NCBI GenBank assembly: GCA_017306415.1
Contig: JAFKIL010000003.1
Span: 124,001-188,000, forward strand
Source: Microbacterium sp.
GTDB lineage: Bacteria > Actinomycetota > Actinomycetes > Actinomycetales > Microbacteriaceae
Direction: 5' to 3'
DNA length: 64,000 nucleotides
Part shown: piece by piece, positions 1-9,144 of the stretch
Layout of the letters: each line of letters opens with the position of its first letter
How positions within the stretch are numbered: position 1 is the first letter of the stretch
Made by a program: the position numbers and the translations under genes
Notes under the pieces: model-generated
Database searches by the model: none
Told to the model about the DNA's origin: nothing
The model's input: only the letters and a program-made list of their open reading frames with translations

Positions 1-480
1 ACGCTGGCCGCCATCCGGAGGGTCACCCCGGGCCGGGTGCTGATGCTCTTCGGCGCCGACGGCGACCGTGACGCGACCAAGCGGCACGACATGGGCCGCA
101 CGGCGGTGGAGGGCAGCGACATTCTCGTGATCACCGATCACCACCCGCGCTTCGAGGATCCCGACACGATCCGCGCCACCCTGATCGAGGGTGCCCGGCG
201 CGCGCGGCCCGACGCCGAGATCCACGAGTACTCGCCGCCCGAGCGCGCGATCATCGAGGCGATCGCGCTGGTCGGCGACGGCGACGCCATCCTGTGGGCG
301 GGCCCGGGGCATCAGGACTACCGCGACATCAGGGGGATGCGCACGCCGTACTCGGCGCGTGAGCTCGCCCGTCGCGCGCTTCGCGCGGCGGGGTGGCCCG
401 TGCCCGACCCGCACTGGCCCGTCCCCTACCCGGACGACGAGACGCCGCTGTCGGACCCCTCCCGCGCCTGGTCGGACTGA
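1..480 (+). CDS. Mur ligase family protein, MurE-like (5' end outside window)
   Basis: The reading frame is open from the first base, so only the C-terminal ligase domain (about 159 residues) is present. The GADGDRDATKR and MGR motifs followed by ITDHHPRFEDP match the C-terminal domain of UDP-N-acetylmuramoyl-tripeptide synthetases, which add the third stem-peptide residue in the cytoplasm using ATP. The loop that reads DNPR in diaminopimelate-adding enzymes reads DHHPR here, so the added amino acid cannot be stated. The gene does not sit with other mur genes in this window; dxr follows on the opposite strand 15 bases away. It may therefore be a MurE paralogue rather than the principal enzyme. 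The Mur-ligase assignment is firm; the exact substrate is open. Confidence 0.8.
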   Translation, partial: TLAAIRRVTPGRVLMLFGADGDRDATKRHDMGRTAVEGSDILVITDHHPRFEDPDTIRATLIEGARRARPDAEIHEYSPPERAIIEAIALVGDGDAILWAGPGHQDYRDIRGMRTPYSARELARRALRAAGWPVPDPHWPVPYPDDETPLSDPSRAWSD

Positions 481-495
481 TCCGCGCGACCGGGC

Positions 496-1575
496 TCACG
501 CCGCGGAGATCACCCGATCCGCCGCGTCGCGAGCCCACCGCTCCGCCTCGGCGAGCGACTCGCGGGTGAGGGCGGACGGCGCATCGTGCGCGTCCACGAC
601 GCGTGCGACGACGTCCACGATGCCGAGGAACGACAGTCGGCCCTCGTGGAACGCATCGACGGCTTCCTCGTTGGCGGCGTTGAAGACGGCCGGGTACGTG
701 CCGCCCGCCCTGCCGACCCGCTTGGCGAGGGCGACGGCCGGGAAGGCGTCCTCGTCGAGCGGCTCGAACGTCCAGGACGCGGCCGCGGTCCAGTCGAGCG
801 GCCGGCCGACGCCGCCGACGCGATGGGGCCAGTCGAGGCCCAGGGAGATCGGCAGACGCATGTCCGGCGGGGACGCCTGCGCGATCGTGGAGCCGTCCAC
901 GAACTCGACCATGGAGTGGACGATCGACTGCGGATGGACGACGACCTGGATCTGGTCGTACGGGACGTCGAACAGCAGATGCGCCTCGATGACCTCGAGT
1001 CCCTTGTTGACGAGCGTCGCGGAGTTGGTGGTCACCACCCTCCCCATGTCCCACGTCGGGTGCGCGAGCGCCTCGGCAGGGGTGACGGCCGCCAGCGCAT
1101 CGCGGCGGCGCCCGCGGAACGGACCGCCCGACGCGGTGAGGACGAGACGACGTACTTCAGACCTGTCGCCGGAGCGCAGGGCTTGCGCGATCGCGGAGTG
1201 CTCGGAGTCGACCGGCACGATCTGACCCGGCTCGGCGAGCGCAGTGACGAGGTCGCCGCCCACGATCAGCGATTCCTTGTTGGCCAGCGCGAGGGTCCGG
1301 CCGGTCTCGAGCGCGGCGAGCGTGGGACCGAGCCCCACCGACCCGGTGATCCCGTTGAGGACGACGTCCGCGTCGACGTCGCGCACCAGCTGCTCCGCCT
1401 CCGCGCCGAGGGCGACGTGCTCCACCCCGAACTCCGCGGCCTGCGCCTCGAGCGCCGCGCGGTTCGACCCGGCGGCGAGGCCGACGATCTCGAAGCGTTC
1501 GGGGTTCGCCCGCACGACATCCAGCGCCTGCGTGCCGATGGACCCGGTGGAGCCGAGGACGAGGACGCGGCGCAT
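496..1575 (-). CDS. dxr: 1-deoxy-D-xylulose 5-phosphate reductoisomerase
   Basis: This 359-residue protein begins with the NADPH-binding motif [14 protein letters not shown]. It also carries NKESLIVGG, the ASGGPF active-site segment and a HPTWDMG region typical of Dxr, and its length is slightly short for the family. Dxr converts DXP to 2-C-methyl-D-erythritol 4-phosphate, the committed step of the non-mevalonate isoprenoid pathway in the cytoplasm. The ATG at 1575 is preceded by TAGGCT (1582-1587) with six bases between, so the transcript may be leaderless. It converges with the Mur ligase gene and is followed upstream by an FKBP lipoprotein gene on the same strand. Confidence 0.96.
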   Translation of the reverse strand: MRRVLVLGSTGSIGTQALDVVRANPERFEIVGLAAGSNRAALEAQAAEFGVEHVALGAEAEQLVRDVDADVVLNGITGSVGLGPTLAALETGRTLALANKESLIVGGDLVTALAEPGQIVPVDSEHSAIAQALRSGDRSEVRRLVLTASGGPFRGRRRDALAAVTPAEALAHPTWDMGRVVTTNSATLVNKGLEVIEAHLLFDVPYDQIQVVVHPQSIVHSMVEFVDGSTIAQASPPDMRLPISLGLDWPHRVGGVGRPLDWTAAASWTFEPLDEDAFPAVALAKRVGRAGGTYPAVFNAANEEAVDAFHEGRLSFLGIVDVVARVVDAHDAPSALTRESLAEAERWARDAADRVISAA

Positions 1576-1604
1576 CCCGTCAGCCTATCCGCCGCGTGCG
1601 CGGA

Positions 1605-2552
1605 CTACTGGGCGGTGCCGTGCTGCACACCGAGGATGTCGACGACGAAGACGAGCGTCTGGCCCTTGAGGTCCTTGTCGTTGATCGTCCCGGTCCCGTA
1701 CGCGACCGACGGCGGCAGCACCGCGAGCACCTGGGATCCCACCGTCTCGCCCTTCACGGCATCCGTGAAGCCCTGGACGACGCCGGAGCCGACCGTGAAC
1801 GAGAAGGGCTGCTTGCCCCAGCTCTTGTCGAACACCTTGCCCGAGTTCCACGAGACCCCGTAGTACTGCACGAGCACCCCGTCGCCGGCGGCGACCACCG
1901 GGCCGTCGCCCTTCTTGAGGGTCTCCTTCTCGAACGCGGTCGGGATGTCACCCTTGGGCAGCGTGACGGACGGGGTGCCGTCCTTGGCGAGCTTCACCTT
2001 GGGGAAGCCCTCCTTCGGGTCGACCGGCGTGCCCCACGCGGCATTCGGGACGACCTTGAGGACGTCGACGATGTCGACGCTGGCGGGGTTCGACTCGTCG
2101 CCGGGAATGGTCGCCACCACACGGGTGCCCACCGTCGCGCAGCCAAGGACCTGGCCGAGCACGCTGTTCGCAGAGATCTGCTGCGGCAGGAGCGTGCCGT
2201 CGGTCTGGCCGATCGCGCCGTTCTTCGCGCCCGTCTGGGCGTTGAACTCGGTGAGCGCGAACTGGACGAGATCGCCGTTGCGGATCTTGTCGCCGGAGCC
2301 CTTGGTGACGACGCTGCTCTGGAGCGCGGTGATGTCGAGAGGCTTGTCGAACGACGCCGTCGCCTCCTTGCCGACCGAGCCGCTCACCTTCACCGCGTCG
2401 GATGCCGCGCCGGACTTCACCTTCGCCGAGCAGAGGTCGGCGGCCGCGCTGGTCGAGGGCGACGCGCTCGGAGCCGCGGACGACGAGCAGCCGGCGAGCG
2501 TCAAGGCCGCGAGCGCGGCGACGGACAGAGCGGCAAGAGGGCGGATGCGCAC
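1605..2552 (-). CDS. FKBP-type peptidyl-prolyl isomerase lipoprotein
   Basis: This 315-residue protein starts with a lipoprotein signal: charged MRIRP, a hydrophobic run, and the lipobox LAGC near residue 22, so it should be exported and lipid-anchored. The C-terminal half (roughly residues 195-312) has the FKBP pattern GDGVLVQYYGVSWNSG, FSFTVGSGVVQGF and VLAVLPPSVAYG, which accelerates proline isomerisation in extracytoplasmic proteins. A second, weaker FKBP-like segment may fill residues 55-160. The start is GTG at 2552 with GAGG about seven bases upstream. It lies 29 bases upstream of dxr and could be co-transcribed with it. Confidence 0.92.
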   Translation of the reverse strand: MRIRPLAALSVAALAALTLAGCSSSAAPSASPSTSAAADLCSAKVKSGAASDAVKVSGSVGKEATASFDKPLDITALQSSVVTKGSGDKIRNGDLVQFALTEFNAQTGAKNGAIGQTDGTLLPQQISANSVLGQVLGCATVGTRVVATIPGDESNPASVDIVDVLKVVPNAAWGTPVDPKEGFPKVKLAKDGTPSVTLPKGDIPTAFEKETLKKGDGPVVAAGDGVLVQYYGVSWNSGKVFDKSWGKQPFSFTVGSGVVQGFTDAVKGETVGSQVLAVLPPSVAYGTGTINDKDLKGQTLVFVVDILGVQHGTAQ

Positions 2553-2656
2553 GAAGAAACCTCATCAGTTGCGAAAGGGGATCGTCTCATCCTGTCGCAC
2601 TTTCTCATGTCCTGGCTGTGAACCGCACCATGCCGGTGAGGGCATGGAAACGGCTG

Positions 2657-2662
2657 TACCCT
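2657..2662 (+). promoter_or_regulatory. -10 element for a probable leaderless acyltransferase transcript
   Basis: TACCCT ends six bases before the GTG start at 2669, and there is no ribosome-binding site between them. Actinobacterial leaderless mRNAs typically show TANNNT at this distance, so transcription probably begins at or next to the start codon. Confidence 0.5.
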
Positions 2663-2668
2663 CGACAG

Positions 2669-3448
2669 GTGACAGAACCGGAGACGCCGGAGCCTGCGGC
2701 CATCGCGCCGGAGGTCCCGTCACCCGCGGCCGTGAGCGCCGCGTACGCGCTCAGCCGGTTCATCCTCACCCCGCTCGCTCGCGTGCTGTACCGGCCGCGT
2801 ATCGAGGGCCGCACGAACGTGCCCAAGACCGGACCGGTCATCTTCGCGAGCAACCACCTCTCGTTCATCGACTCGATCGCGATCCCGGTCGCGTCGCCGC
2901 GCACCGTCCGGTTCCTCGCGAAGGCGAGCTACTTCGACGGGAAGGGCGTCAAGGGCTGGATCAGCCGCGAGTTCTTCACCGCGCTCGGAGCGAGCCCGGT
3001 CGAGCGCGGCGCGGGCCAGGCCGCACTGGACGCCCTCGATCAGCAGAAGCGGTTCCTCGAGGCGGGCGAGGCCATCGCGCTGTACCCGGAGGGGACCCGC
3101 TCGCTCGACGGCCGGCTGTACAAGGGACGCACCGGCGTCGCCTTCCTCGCCCTTCAGACCGGGGCACCGGTCGTGCCGGTCGGACTCACCGGAACGAACG
3201 AGATCATGCCGGTGGGTGCGAAGCTCCCCCGGCTGCGTCCGCGGATCTCGGTGCGGTTCGGCGAGCCGATCGACGTCACCCGGCACGGCGCCGCCGACTC
3301 CGGCCGCGCGCGACGCCAGGCGACCGACGAGATCATGACCGCGATCCACGCCCTGTCGGGACAGGAACTGGCCAACGCCTACAACGAGGCTCCCGCGCAC
3401 GGCGCGGTCGACCGGCTCCGCCAGGTCCTCCCCCACGAGCGCCGCTGA
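2669..3448 (+). CDS. 1-acyl-sn-glycerol-3-phosphate acyltransferase family protein
   Basis: This 259-residue protein has the PlsC/AGPAT signature: NHLSFID (the HX4D catalytic motif, near residue 69), a FLAKASYF segment and EGTRSLDG. The family acylates lysophosphatidic acid to phosphatidic acid at the cytoplasmic membrane. The open frame extends far upstream, but that extension overlaps the FKBP gene and is arginine/proline-rich shadow sequence. The GTG at 2669 is preferred because TACCCT lies six bases before it and the product then begins VTEPETPEP, a normal N-terminus. It converges with the OsmC gene. Confidence 0.9.
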   Translation: MTEPETPEPAAIAPEVPSPAAVSAAYALSRFILTPLARVLYRPRIEGRTNVPKTGPVIFASNHLSFIDSIAIPVASPRTVRFLAKASYFDGKGVKGWISREFFTALGASPVERGAGQAALDALDQQKRFLEAGEAIALYPEGTRSLDGRLYKGRTGVAFLALQTGAPVVPVGLTGTNEIMPVGAKLPRLRPRISVRFGEPIDVTRHGAADSGRARRQATDEIMTAIHALSGQELANAYNEAPAHGAVDRLRQVLPHERR

Positions 3449-3463
3449 CGCACGCCGGGCGGC

Positions 3464-3949
3464 TCAGCTGGCCGGTGCGGTCGCGACCGAGACGACCGGC
3501 TCGACGGTCACGGGGAAGTTCACCGAACGCGCGATGAAGCACCACTCGTGCGCTTGGTGGTGCGCCGCGGTCGCGGCATCCGTCATGCCCGCCTCCGCCA
3601 CGACGACGCGCGGGCGCAGCACCACCTCGGCGAAGGAGCCGCCGCCTTTCCCGTCCTCGACCATCACTCCCGACGCGTCGTCCTCGTACCCGACCACGAC
3701 GACGCCCGCCTGGACGCACGCGTGGAGGTAGGACAGCAGGTGGCACTCGGAGAGGGCGGCGAGGAGCAGATCCTCGGGGTTCCAGCGGGAGGGATCACCA
3801 CGGAAGGGCTTGTCTGCGGACGCGAGGAGGTCCGGCTTGCCGTCGACGGACAGAGTGACCGCGCGGTCGTAATCGCGGTAGCCGCTCGTGCCGGTGCCGC
3901 GATCGCCGGTCCATCGCGCACCGAGCCGGTACCGATGTTCGCCGATCAT
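3464..3949 (-). CDS. OsmC family protein
   Basis: This 161-residue protein matches the OsmC/Ohr fold. It has the first conserved cysteine in LSECHLLSYLHAC and a second in the HEWCFIARSVNFPVTVEP segment near the C-terminus. The family reduces organic hydroperoxides in the cytoplasm through the two cysteines. The N-terminal YDRAVTLSVDGKPDLLASAD segment is typical of the general OsmC branch rather than Ohr. Its start region is divergent from the asparaginase gene, with about 65 bases between the two starts. Confidence 0.88.
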   Translation of the reverse strand: MIGEHRYRLGARWTGDRGTGTSGYRDYDRAVTLSVDGKPDLLASADKPFRGDPSRWNPEDLLLAALSECHLLSYLHACVQAGVVVVGYEDDASGVMVEDGKGGGSFAEVVLRPRVVVAEAGMTDAATAAHHQAHEWCFIARSVNFPVTVEPVVSVATAPAS

Positions 3950-4001
3950 GGCTCCAGTCTGCCACCCGCACGTCGCCCCGTTCCTCGCGTGGGCCCGGCG
4001 C

Positions 4002-4007
4002 TAGGCT
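4002..4007 (+). promoter_or_regulatory. -10 element for a probable leaderless asparaginase transcript
   Basis: TAGGCT lies seven bases before the GTG at 4015, and no Shine-Dalgarno sequence intervenes. This matches the leaderless pattern seen at several other genes in the window. Confidence 0.5.
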
Positions 4008-4014
4008 TGACGGC

Positions 4015-5004
4015 GTGCCGCAGACCTTCGCCGTCACGTCCGCCGTGGAGCTCGCCATCGTTGAGCGCAGCGGTTTCGTCGAGTCCCGCCACGCCGGGTC
4101 GGCGGTCGTGCTCGCACCGGACGGCACCGTGCAGCGGGAGTTCGGGGACCCATCGGCCCTGGTGCTCCCCCGGTCGAGCCTCAAGCCCGTGCAGGCTCTC
4201 GCGTGCCTCGCCGTCGGCGCACCTCTGGACGGCGAGCGGCTGGCGCTGGCGACCGCCAGTCACTCCGGCACGGACCGGCACGTCGCCGTCGTGCGCGACA
4301 TCCTCGCCGCGGCCGGGGTCGGCGAGGACGCACTGGGATGCCCGCCGGCGTGGCCGGGCGACCGCGCCACCCACGACGAGCTCGTCCGCGAGCTCCACGG
4401 TCCGCAGCGGATCCGGATGAACTGCTCGGGGAAGCACGCCGCCATGCTGCTCGCGTGCGCCGTGGCGGGCTGGGACACCGCGACCTACCTCGACCCCGCG
4501 CATCCGCTTCAGGCGACGATCCGCGAGCTCGTCGAGCGCCTCACCGGGGAAAAGGTCGCGGGGACGGCGATCGACGGCTGCGGTGCACCGGTGTACGCCA
4601 TGACCCTCGTCGGCCTGGCCCGGGCCATCCACCGCATCGGCACGTCATCGTCTACATCCCCGTTCGCACTGCATCGCAACGCCGGAACGCTCGTGCAGGC
4701 GGTCCGCACGCATCCCTGGACGATCGCGGGGCCGGGCGGGCCTGACACGATCGTGATCGAACGCCTCGGAGTGTTCGCCAAGGGCGGCGCGGAGGGCGTC
4801 ATGGTGATGGTCGCTCCGAACGGCACCACCGTCGCCCTCAAGATCCTCGACGGGTCAGGGCGCGCGGCGACCGCCGTCGCCCTGCGTCTGCTGGAGCTCG
4901 CCGGCGCGTTGCCCGCCGCTGACGTCGCGGACGCGATGTCGCACCTCTCGCTGGCCATCTCGGGCGGCGGGAAGGACGTCGGGGCCATCCGCCCCGCTTT
5001 CTAG
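4015..5004 (+). CDS. Asparaginase (asparaginase II family)
   Basis: This 329-residue protein belongs to the asparaginase II family, which is distinct from the EcAII-type enzymes. Visible family segments are SSLKPVQALACLAVGA, SHSGTDRHVAVV, MNCSGKHAAMLLAC and the C-terminal AISGGGKDVGAIR. It should hydrolyse L-asparagine to aspartate and ammonia. The GTG start follows a -10-like TAGGCT by seven bases, which suggests a leaderless message. The alanine dehydrogenase gene follows on the same strand after 48 bases, so both may serve amino-acid nitrogen use, although ald has its own strong ribosome-binding site. Confidence 0.88.
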   Translation: MPQTFAVTSAVELAIVERSGFVESRHAGSAVVLAPDGTVQREFGDPSALVLPRSSLKPVQALACLAVGAPLDGERLALATASHSGTDRHVAVVRDILAAAGVGEDALGCPPAWPGDRATHDELVRELHGPQRIRMNCSGKHAAMLLACAVAGWDTATYLDPAHPLQATIRELVERLTGEKVAGTAIDGCGAPVYAMTLVGLARAIHRIGTSSSTSPFALHRNAGTLVQAVRTHPWTIAGPGGPDTIVIERLGVFAKGGAEGVMVMVAPNGTTVALKILDGSGRAATAVALRLLELAGALPAADVADAMSHLSLAISGGGKDVGAIRPAF

Positions 5005-5052
5005 CGGCCCACCGGTCGTGAGGTCTCCCACCAGGAGCAGAGAGGAGCCGCG

Positions 5053-6168
5053 ATGAGGATCGGCGTTCCCACCGAGGTCAAGAACAACGAGTTCCGCGTC
5101 GCCCTCACCCCGTCGGGCGTGCACGACCTGGTCGCATCGGGTCACGACGTGTTCGTCCAGCGCGGTGCGGGGGCGGGGTCGTCGATGTCGGACGCCGAGT
5201 ACGCGTCGGCCGGAGCGACCCTGCTGGACGACCCCGCCGAGGTGTGGGGGCGCGCGGAGCTGCTGCTCAAGGTCAAGGAACCCATCGCGTCGGAGTACGG
5301 CTACTTCCGCGACGATCTCGTGCTGTTCACGTACCTGCATCTGGCTGCCGACAGACCGCTCACCGAGCGTCTGCTGGACGACGGCGTGACGGCCATCGCC
5401 TACGAGACGGTGCAGCTCGCGAGCGGCGGGCTGCCGCTGCTCGCGCCCATGAGCGAAGTCGCCGGCCGCCTGGCACCGACGGTGGGGGCGCACACCCTGA
5501 TGCGGTCTTCCGGGGGGCTCGGTCTGCTCATGTCGGGTGTGCCGGGGACGCGCGCGGCACGGGTGACGGTGATCGGCGGCGGCGTCGCCGGGGCGAATGC
5601 GGCGGTGATCGCCGTGGGTCTCGGCGCGGACGTCACCGTGTTCGACACGAACATCCAGCGACTCCGCTATCTCGACGACCACTTCCAGGGCCGGGTGAAG
5701 ACGGCGGCCTCGAATCCGCTCGATCTGGAGCGGGCCGTCATCGATTCCGATCTGGTCGTCGGCTCCGTGCTCATCCCCGGCGCGAAGGCCCCCAAGCTCG
5801 TCACGAACGGGACGGTGGCGCGCATGCGGCCGGGCTCGGTGCTCGTCGACATCGCGGTCGATCAGGGCGGCTGCTTCGAGGACACGCATCCCACCACCCA
5901 CGCCGACCCGACCTTCCTGGTGCACGGCTGCGTGTTCTACTGCGTCGCGAACATGCCCGGAGCGGTGCCGAACACGTCGACGTCGGCGCTGACGAACGCG
6001 ACGCTCCCGTATGTCCGTCAGATCGCACGGCGGGGCTGGAAGGACGCGCTGCGGGCAGACCCGGCGCTGGCGAGCGGGCTGAACACCGTCGGTGGTCGTG
6101 TGGTGAACGCGGGCGTCGCCGCGGCGCACGGCTGGGAGGCGGAAGCGCTCGCTGGCGCCCTCGGCTGA
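5053..6168 (+). CDS. ald: Alanine dehydrogenase
   Basis: This 371-residue protein starts MRIGVPTEVKNNEFRVALTP, the classic Ald N-terminus. It has the LLKVKEP catalytic-lysine segment, TYLHLAAD (active-site histidine), the NAD-binding VIGGGVAGANAAVIAVGLGA motif and the C-terminal VNAGVAAAHG. It interconverts L-alanine and pyruvate plus ammonia with NAD. The length equals the family norm. The ATG at 5053 is preceded by GAGAGGAG at good spacing. It converges with the FtsK-like gene 57 bases downstream. Confidence 0.97.
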   Translation: MRIGVPTEVKNNEFRVALTPSGVHDLVASGHDVFVQRGAGAGSSMSDAEYASAGATLLDDPAEVWGRAELLLKVKEPIASEYGYFRDDLVLFTYLHLAADRPLTERLLDDGVTAIAYETVQLASGGLPLLAPMSEVAGRLAPTVGAHTLMRSSGGLGLLMSGVPGTRAARVTVIGGGVAGANAAVIAVGLGADVTVFDTNIQRLRYLDDHFQGRVKTAASNPLDLERAVIDSDLVVGSVLIPGAKAPKLVTNGTVARMRPGSVLVDIAVDQGGCFEDTHPTTHADPTFLVHGCVFYCVANMPGAVPNTSTSALTNATLPYVRQIARRGWKDALRADPALASGLNTVGGRVVNAGVAAAHGWEAEALAGALG

Positions 6169-6225
6169 TCGGAGACGCGCGCGCACGGTCGCACCGAGCC
6201 CCCGCGCCGACATCTGTCGGGCGAC

Positions 6226-9078
6226 TCACCGATCGATCCCGGTCCGGACGCGCCGGAGCGTGCCGTCGCGGCTCAGCAGCCAGGCGCGACCTCGACCTGG
6301 TGTGCAGTACGGGGGCAGCTCCCGATCGCCGCTGAGCAGGCGATACTCTCCCGCGCAGTCGGCATCGATCAGCAGCTCATGCTCGGCTCGCACCGCCGCG
6401 AGCGCGCGCCAGCTACGCTGCCACTCCTCGGCATCCGCGACGATGACGACCGGAGGGCGGGCGCCGGCCGTGTCCACCCCCGCGGAGGCTCGGTCGAGCA
6501 CGTCCGGCGCTTCTTCGATGCCCCGCACGAGGGCTCCTGCGTCGCGGGCGCGTTCACGGAACCTCCGCACGGCCGCGCCGCCGCGCACGACGACGCCGGT
6601 GACGCCGTCCGCCGGCTTCCACCGCGGCGCGCGGTCGGCGACGTCGGGGACGGCCCCACGGGGCGGGGCGGCGAACTGCACCACCCGGGCGTCCAGGCTT
6701 CCGCGGCCCGGCGGCACGCGTTCGCGATGACACCCCGGATCGCCGCCGACGGCGACGTGCTCGGCGCGCGACGAGGTGGCGAGCACCGCGCGCCGCGGGA
6801 GCAGGTCGAACAGTCGAGCGACTCCCCCGCTCAGCCGCTGTGTCGCCAGGACGACGCGCGGGCCGCCGTCCCCACCGGCGTGCCGCAGCAGCGTCTCGAG
6901 TCGCTCGATCACCGCGTGGGCGTACTCCGGCGGCAGTCCGGCGAGCAGGCCGTCGAGATCGTCGACCAGGAGGACGTGCCCGTCGGCGGGCGGCGTCGCC
7001 ACAAGAGCAGCCAAGGCGTCCCACGCCGCCTCCGGGTCCGCACCGAGCAGCGTGTGCGTCGCCTGTGCGGCGACGGTCGCGAGCACACTCGTCCGGCCGG
7101 AGCCGGGGCGACCGACGACCGCGAGGCCCCGTTCTGATGGACGGAGGGTGACGATGCGCTGCCGTTGGAGCTCGGGCTCGTCGGCGAGGCCGAGCACGAT
7201 CTCGCCCGCGGCGCGACGTCTGCTGGCGCGAACGCTCAGCTCGTCGAGCTCCAGACGGACGGGGAGCTCGGGGAGCCAGGGGCGACGCGGAGCCGAGCCG
7301 GCCGCACCGGCTGTCGCCGCGGCTATCGTGGCAGGAGACGTCAGCGCGATCCGCACGGCGCGCGGCACTGCATCGGCTGCTCGTCGCACGATCGCGATGC
7401 CGACGGCGTCGGCGTCACCCGACAGCCGCGCGGCGTCCTCCGTCCCCACCACGGCCCGGCTGTCCGCCGCGTCGGCCACCCGCAGACTGATGCGCAACGG
7501 GCAGTTCGCCGTGAGCGCCTCCCGGAGCACGCCCGCCGCGCGCTGGGTGCCGAGGACGAGGTGCATGCCGAGGGCGCGGCCCCTCGCGGCGATGTCGGTG
7601 ATCAGGCCCGTGATCTCCGGATGTGCCGCGGCGAGCGCGGCGAACTCGTCGACGACCACCACGAGCCGCGGAAGGCGCACGGCGGGGTCCGCGATGTCTC
7701 GCGCGCCGGCCCGGACGAGCTCCGCCTCGCGTCGTCGCAGCTCTGCGCGCAGACTCTCCAGCGCCCGGAGCGCACCGCCGCCGTCGAGATCTGTGACCAC
7801 CCCGGTGACGTGCGGCAATCCGGAGAGCGCTTCGAACGCGGTCCCGCCCTTGAAGTCGGCGAGGAGGAACACGACGTCATCGGTCGAGTGGGTCGCGCAC
7901 AGCGACGTGACCCAGGTGGTGAGCAGCTCGCTCTTTCCGGCACCCGTCATCCCCGCGACGACGGCGTGCGGCCCGTCGGCCACCAGATCGAGCACGAAGG
8001 CAGCGCCGTCGACGGTGCCGACAACCGCCGGAAGACCGTGGGGGTGCGGCGTCGGCGCCTCCTCGAGGAGGGGTGCCAGCTGCTCCGGTGCCGCGGAGTG
8101 AACCGGGCGGAAGACGACGGCCGCGCGCCCGGCCAGCGCATCCGCGAGCGCGAACGCCTGCTCACGACCCATACCCTCGACGACGACCTCGCGCGTCTCG
8201 CCGTCGTGGACCAGCGTGCCGCGATCGATCGCCGTCAGGGTCAGCACGGCCGAGCAGAACGGCGGCGGCGGCGCTCCGGGTGCGACGCGCGCGATCGCGA
8301 TGTCGGCATCAGGGGCCGCATCGCCCGGCCCGCACAGGGCGAGTGCGATGCCGTCGCGCGCCATCCGGTGCGGGAGGTCGCGGCTCCAGGCCGCCTCGCC
8401 GGCCGACGAGCCCACCATCCGCAGGACGCCCGGGGGTGCGGCGAGCACGAGCTGGACCGCGAGCGCGCGCACGACGGCGGCCGCACACACCTGCGGCCCG
8501 ACGACCGCGATCCCGTCGAGGAGCGGCACCGTCACGGGCGCGTCGGCCAGGGTCGCCGCGCGCCGCTTGACCTCCAGGTCGGCAGGCTCCCAGCCCCCGG
8601 ACACCCGTACCGTGCTCGGAACGTCGCCGTGCCCGACGACCAGGGCCTCGACCGCACCCCGCGACCGGCGCCACACGCCGTCGTGTCCGTCGGGACCGGC
8701 CGCCAGCAGCCCCGCCGCGTCCGGATGCCGCGACCGGAGCGCCGCCCGTTCGTCGGCGTGGCGGCGGTCGACGGCAGCGGATATCCGCACGCGGGCGGCC
8801 GCCGCGTCGGCCTCGGCCCTGCGCCGGTCGCGTCGGCCGGTGCGCGCCGCATCGACGAAGGTGGCGGCGGCCATGAGCGGCCCCACCGCCGCGAACCAGA
8901 GCATCGCAGTCGATCCCGTGCTCATCCAGAGCGCCACGGCCCCCAGCACGGGGACGAGCGCCGCGAGCAGGGGCAGCCCCGGTCGACGCGGCGGATCCGG
9001 TGGTGAGGGCAGGATGAGCGGCTCGTCGAGATCATCGCGAGCGAGCGCCCGGGATGCGGTCGGACTCGGGGTGCGCAT
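6226..9078 (-). CDS. FtsK/SpoIIIE-type ATPase, membrane-anchored
   Basis: This is a protein of about 950 residues with two N-terminal hydrophobic segments (within roughly residues 35-80) and two RecA/FtsK-like ATPase modules. The first has an intact Walker A (GMTGAGKSELL, lysine near 382) and Walker B (RLVVVVDEFAALA). The second has GRPGSGRTSVL near residue 660, where the Walker A lysine is arginine, plus HVLLVDDLDGLL. The architecture resembles EccC/EssC translocation ATPases of type VII secretion, but no WXG100 substrate or other Ecc gene is visible here. A PP2C gene lies just upstream on the same strand. The start could be ATG at 9078 or TTG at 9090; neither has a clear ribosome-binding site. 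Confidence 0.83.
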   Translation of the reverse strand: MRTPSPTASRALARDDLDEPLILPSPPDPPRRPGLPLLAALVPVLGAVALWMSTGSTAMLWFAAVGPLMAAATFVDAARTGRRDRRRAEADAAAARVRISAAVDRRHADERAALRSRHPDAAGLLAAGPDGHDGVWRRSRGAVEALVVGHGDVPSTVRVSGGWEPADLEVKRRAATLADAPVTVPLLDGIAVVGPQVCAAAVVRALAVQLVLAAPPGVLRMVGSSAGEAAWSRDLPHRMARDGIALALCGPGDAAPDADIAIARVAPGAPPPPFCSAVLTLTAIDRGTLVHDGETREVVVEGMGREQAFALADALAGRAAVVFRPVHSAAPEQLAPLLEEAPTPHPHGLPAVVGTVDGAAFVLDLVADGPHAVVAGMTGAGKSELLTTWVTSLCATHSTDDVVFLLADFKGGTAFEALSGLPHVTGVVTDLDGGGALRALESLRAELRRREAELVRAGARDIADPAVRLPRLVVVVDEFAALAAAHPEITGLITDIAARGRALGMHLVLGTQRAAGVLREALTANCPLRISLRVADAADSRAVVGTEDAARLSGDADAVGIAIVRRAADAVPRAVRIALTSPATIAAATAGAAGSAPRRPWLPELPVRLELDELSVRASRRRAAGEIVLGLADEPELQRQRIVTLRPSERGLAVVGRPGSGRTSVLATVAAQATHTLLGADPEAAWDALAALVATPPADGHVLLVDDLDGLLAGLPPEYAHAVIERLETLLRHAGGDGGPRVVLATQRLSGGVARLFDLLPRRAVLATSSRAEHVAVGGDPGCHRERVPPGRGSLDARVVQFAAPPRGAVPDVADRAPRWKPADGVTGVVVRGGAAVRRFRERARDAGALVRGIEEAPDVLDRASAGVDTAGARPPVVIVADAEEWQRSWRALAAVRAEHELLIDADCAGEYRLLSGDRELPPYCTPGRGRAWLLSRDGTLRRVRTGIDR

Positions 9079-9144
9079 CCCGGCAGTCAAGCCGAGCCGG
9101 GCGCCGCCCCGCGGTCACGCCCCTCGGACAGGGGACGCGCCTCG

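Noticed and set aside
329-1054. Large arginine/proline-rich frames antisense to or out of frame with known genes
   Set aside because: High-GC shadow frames; each overlaps a gene with clear family motifs, and their composition (Arg, Pro, Gly, Ala) is not protein-like. The same reasoning was applied across the window.
9079-9090. TTG start adding four residues to the FtsK-like protein
   Set aside because: ATG at 9078 is a stronger codon; neither has a clear ribosome-binding site, so this is a preference, not proof.
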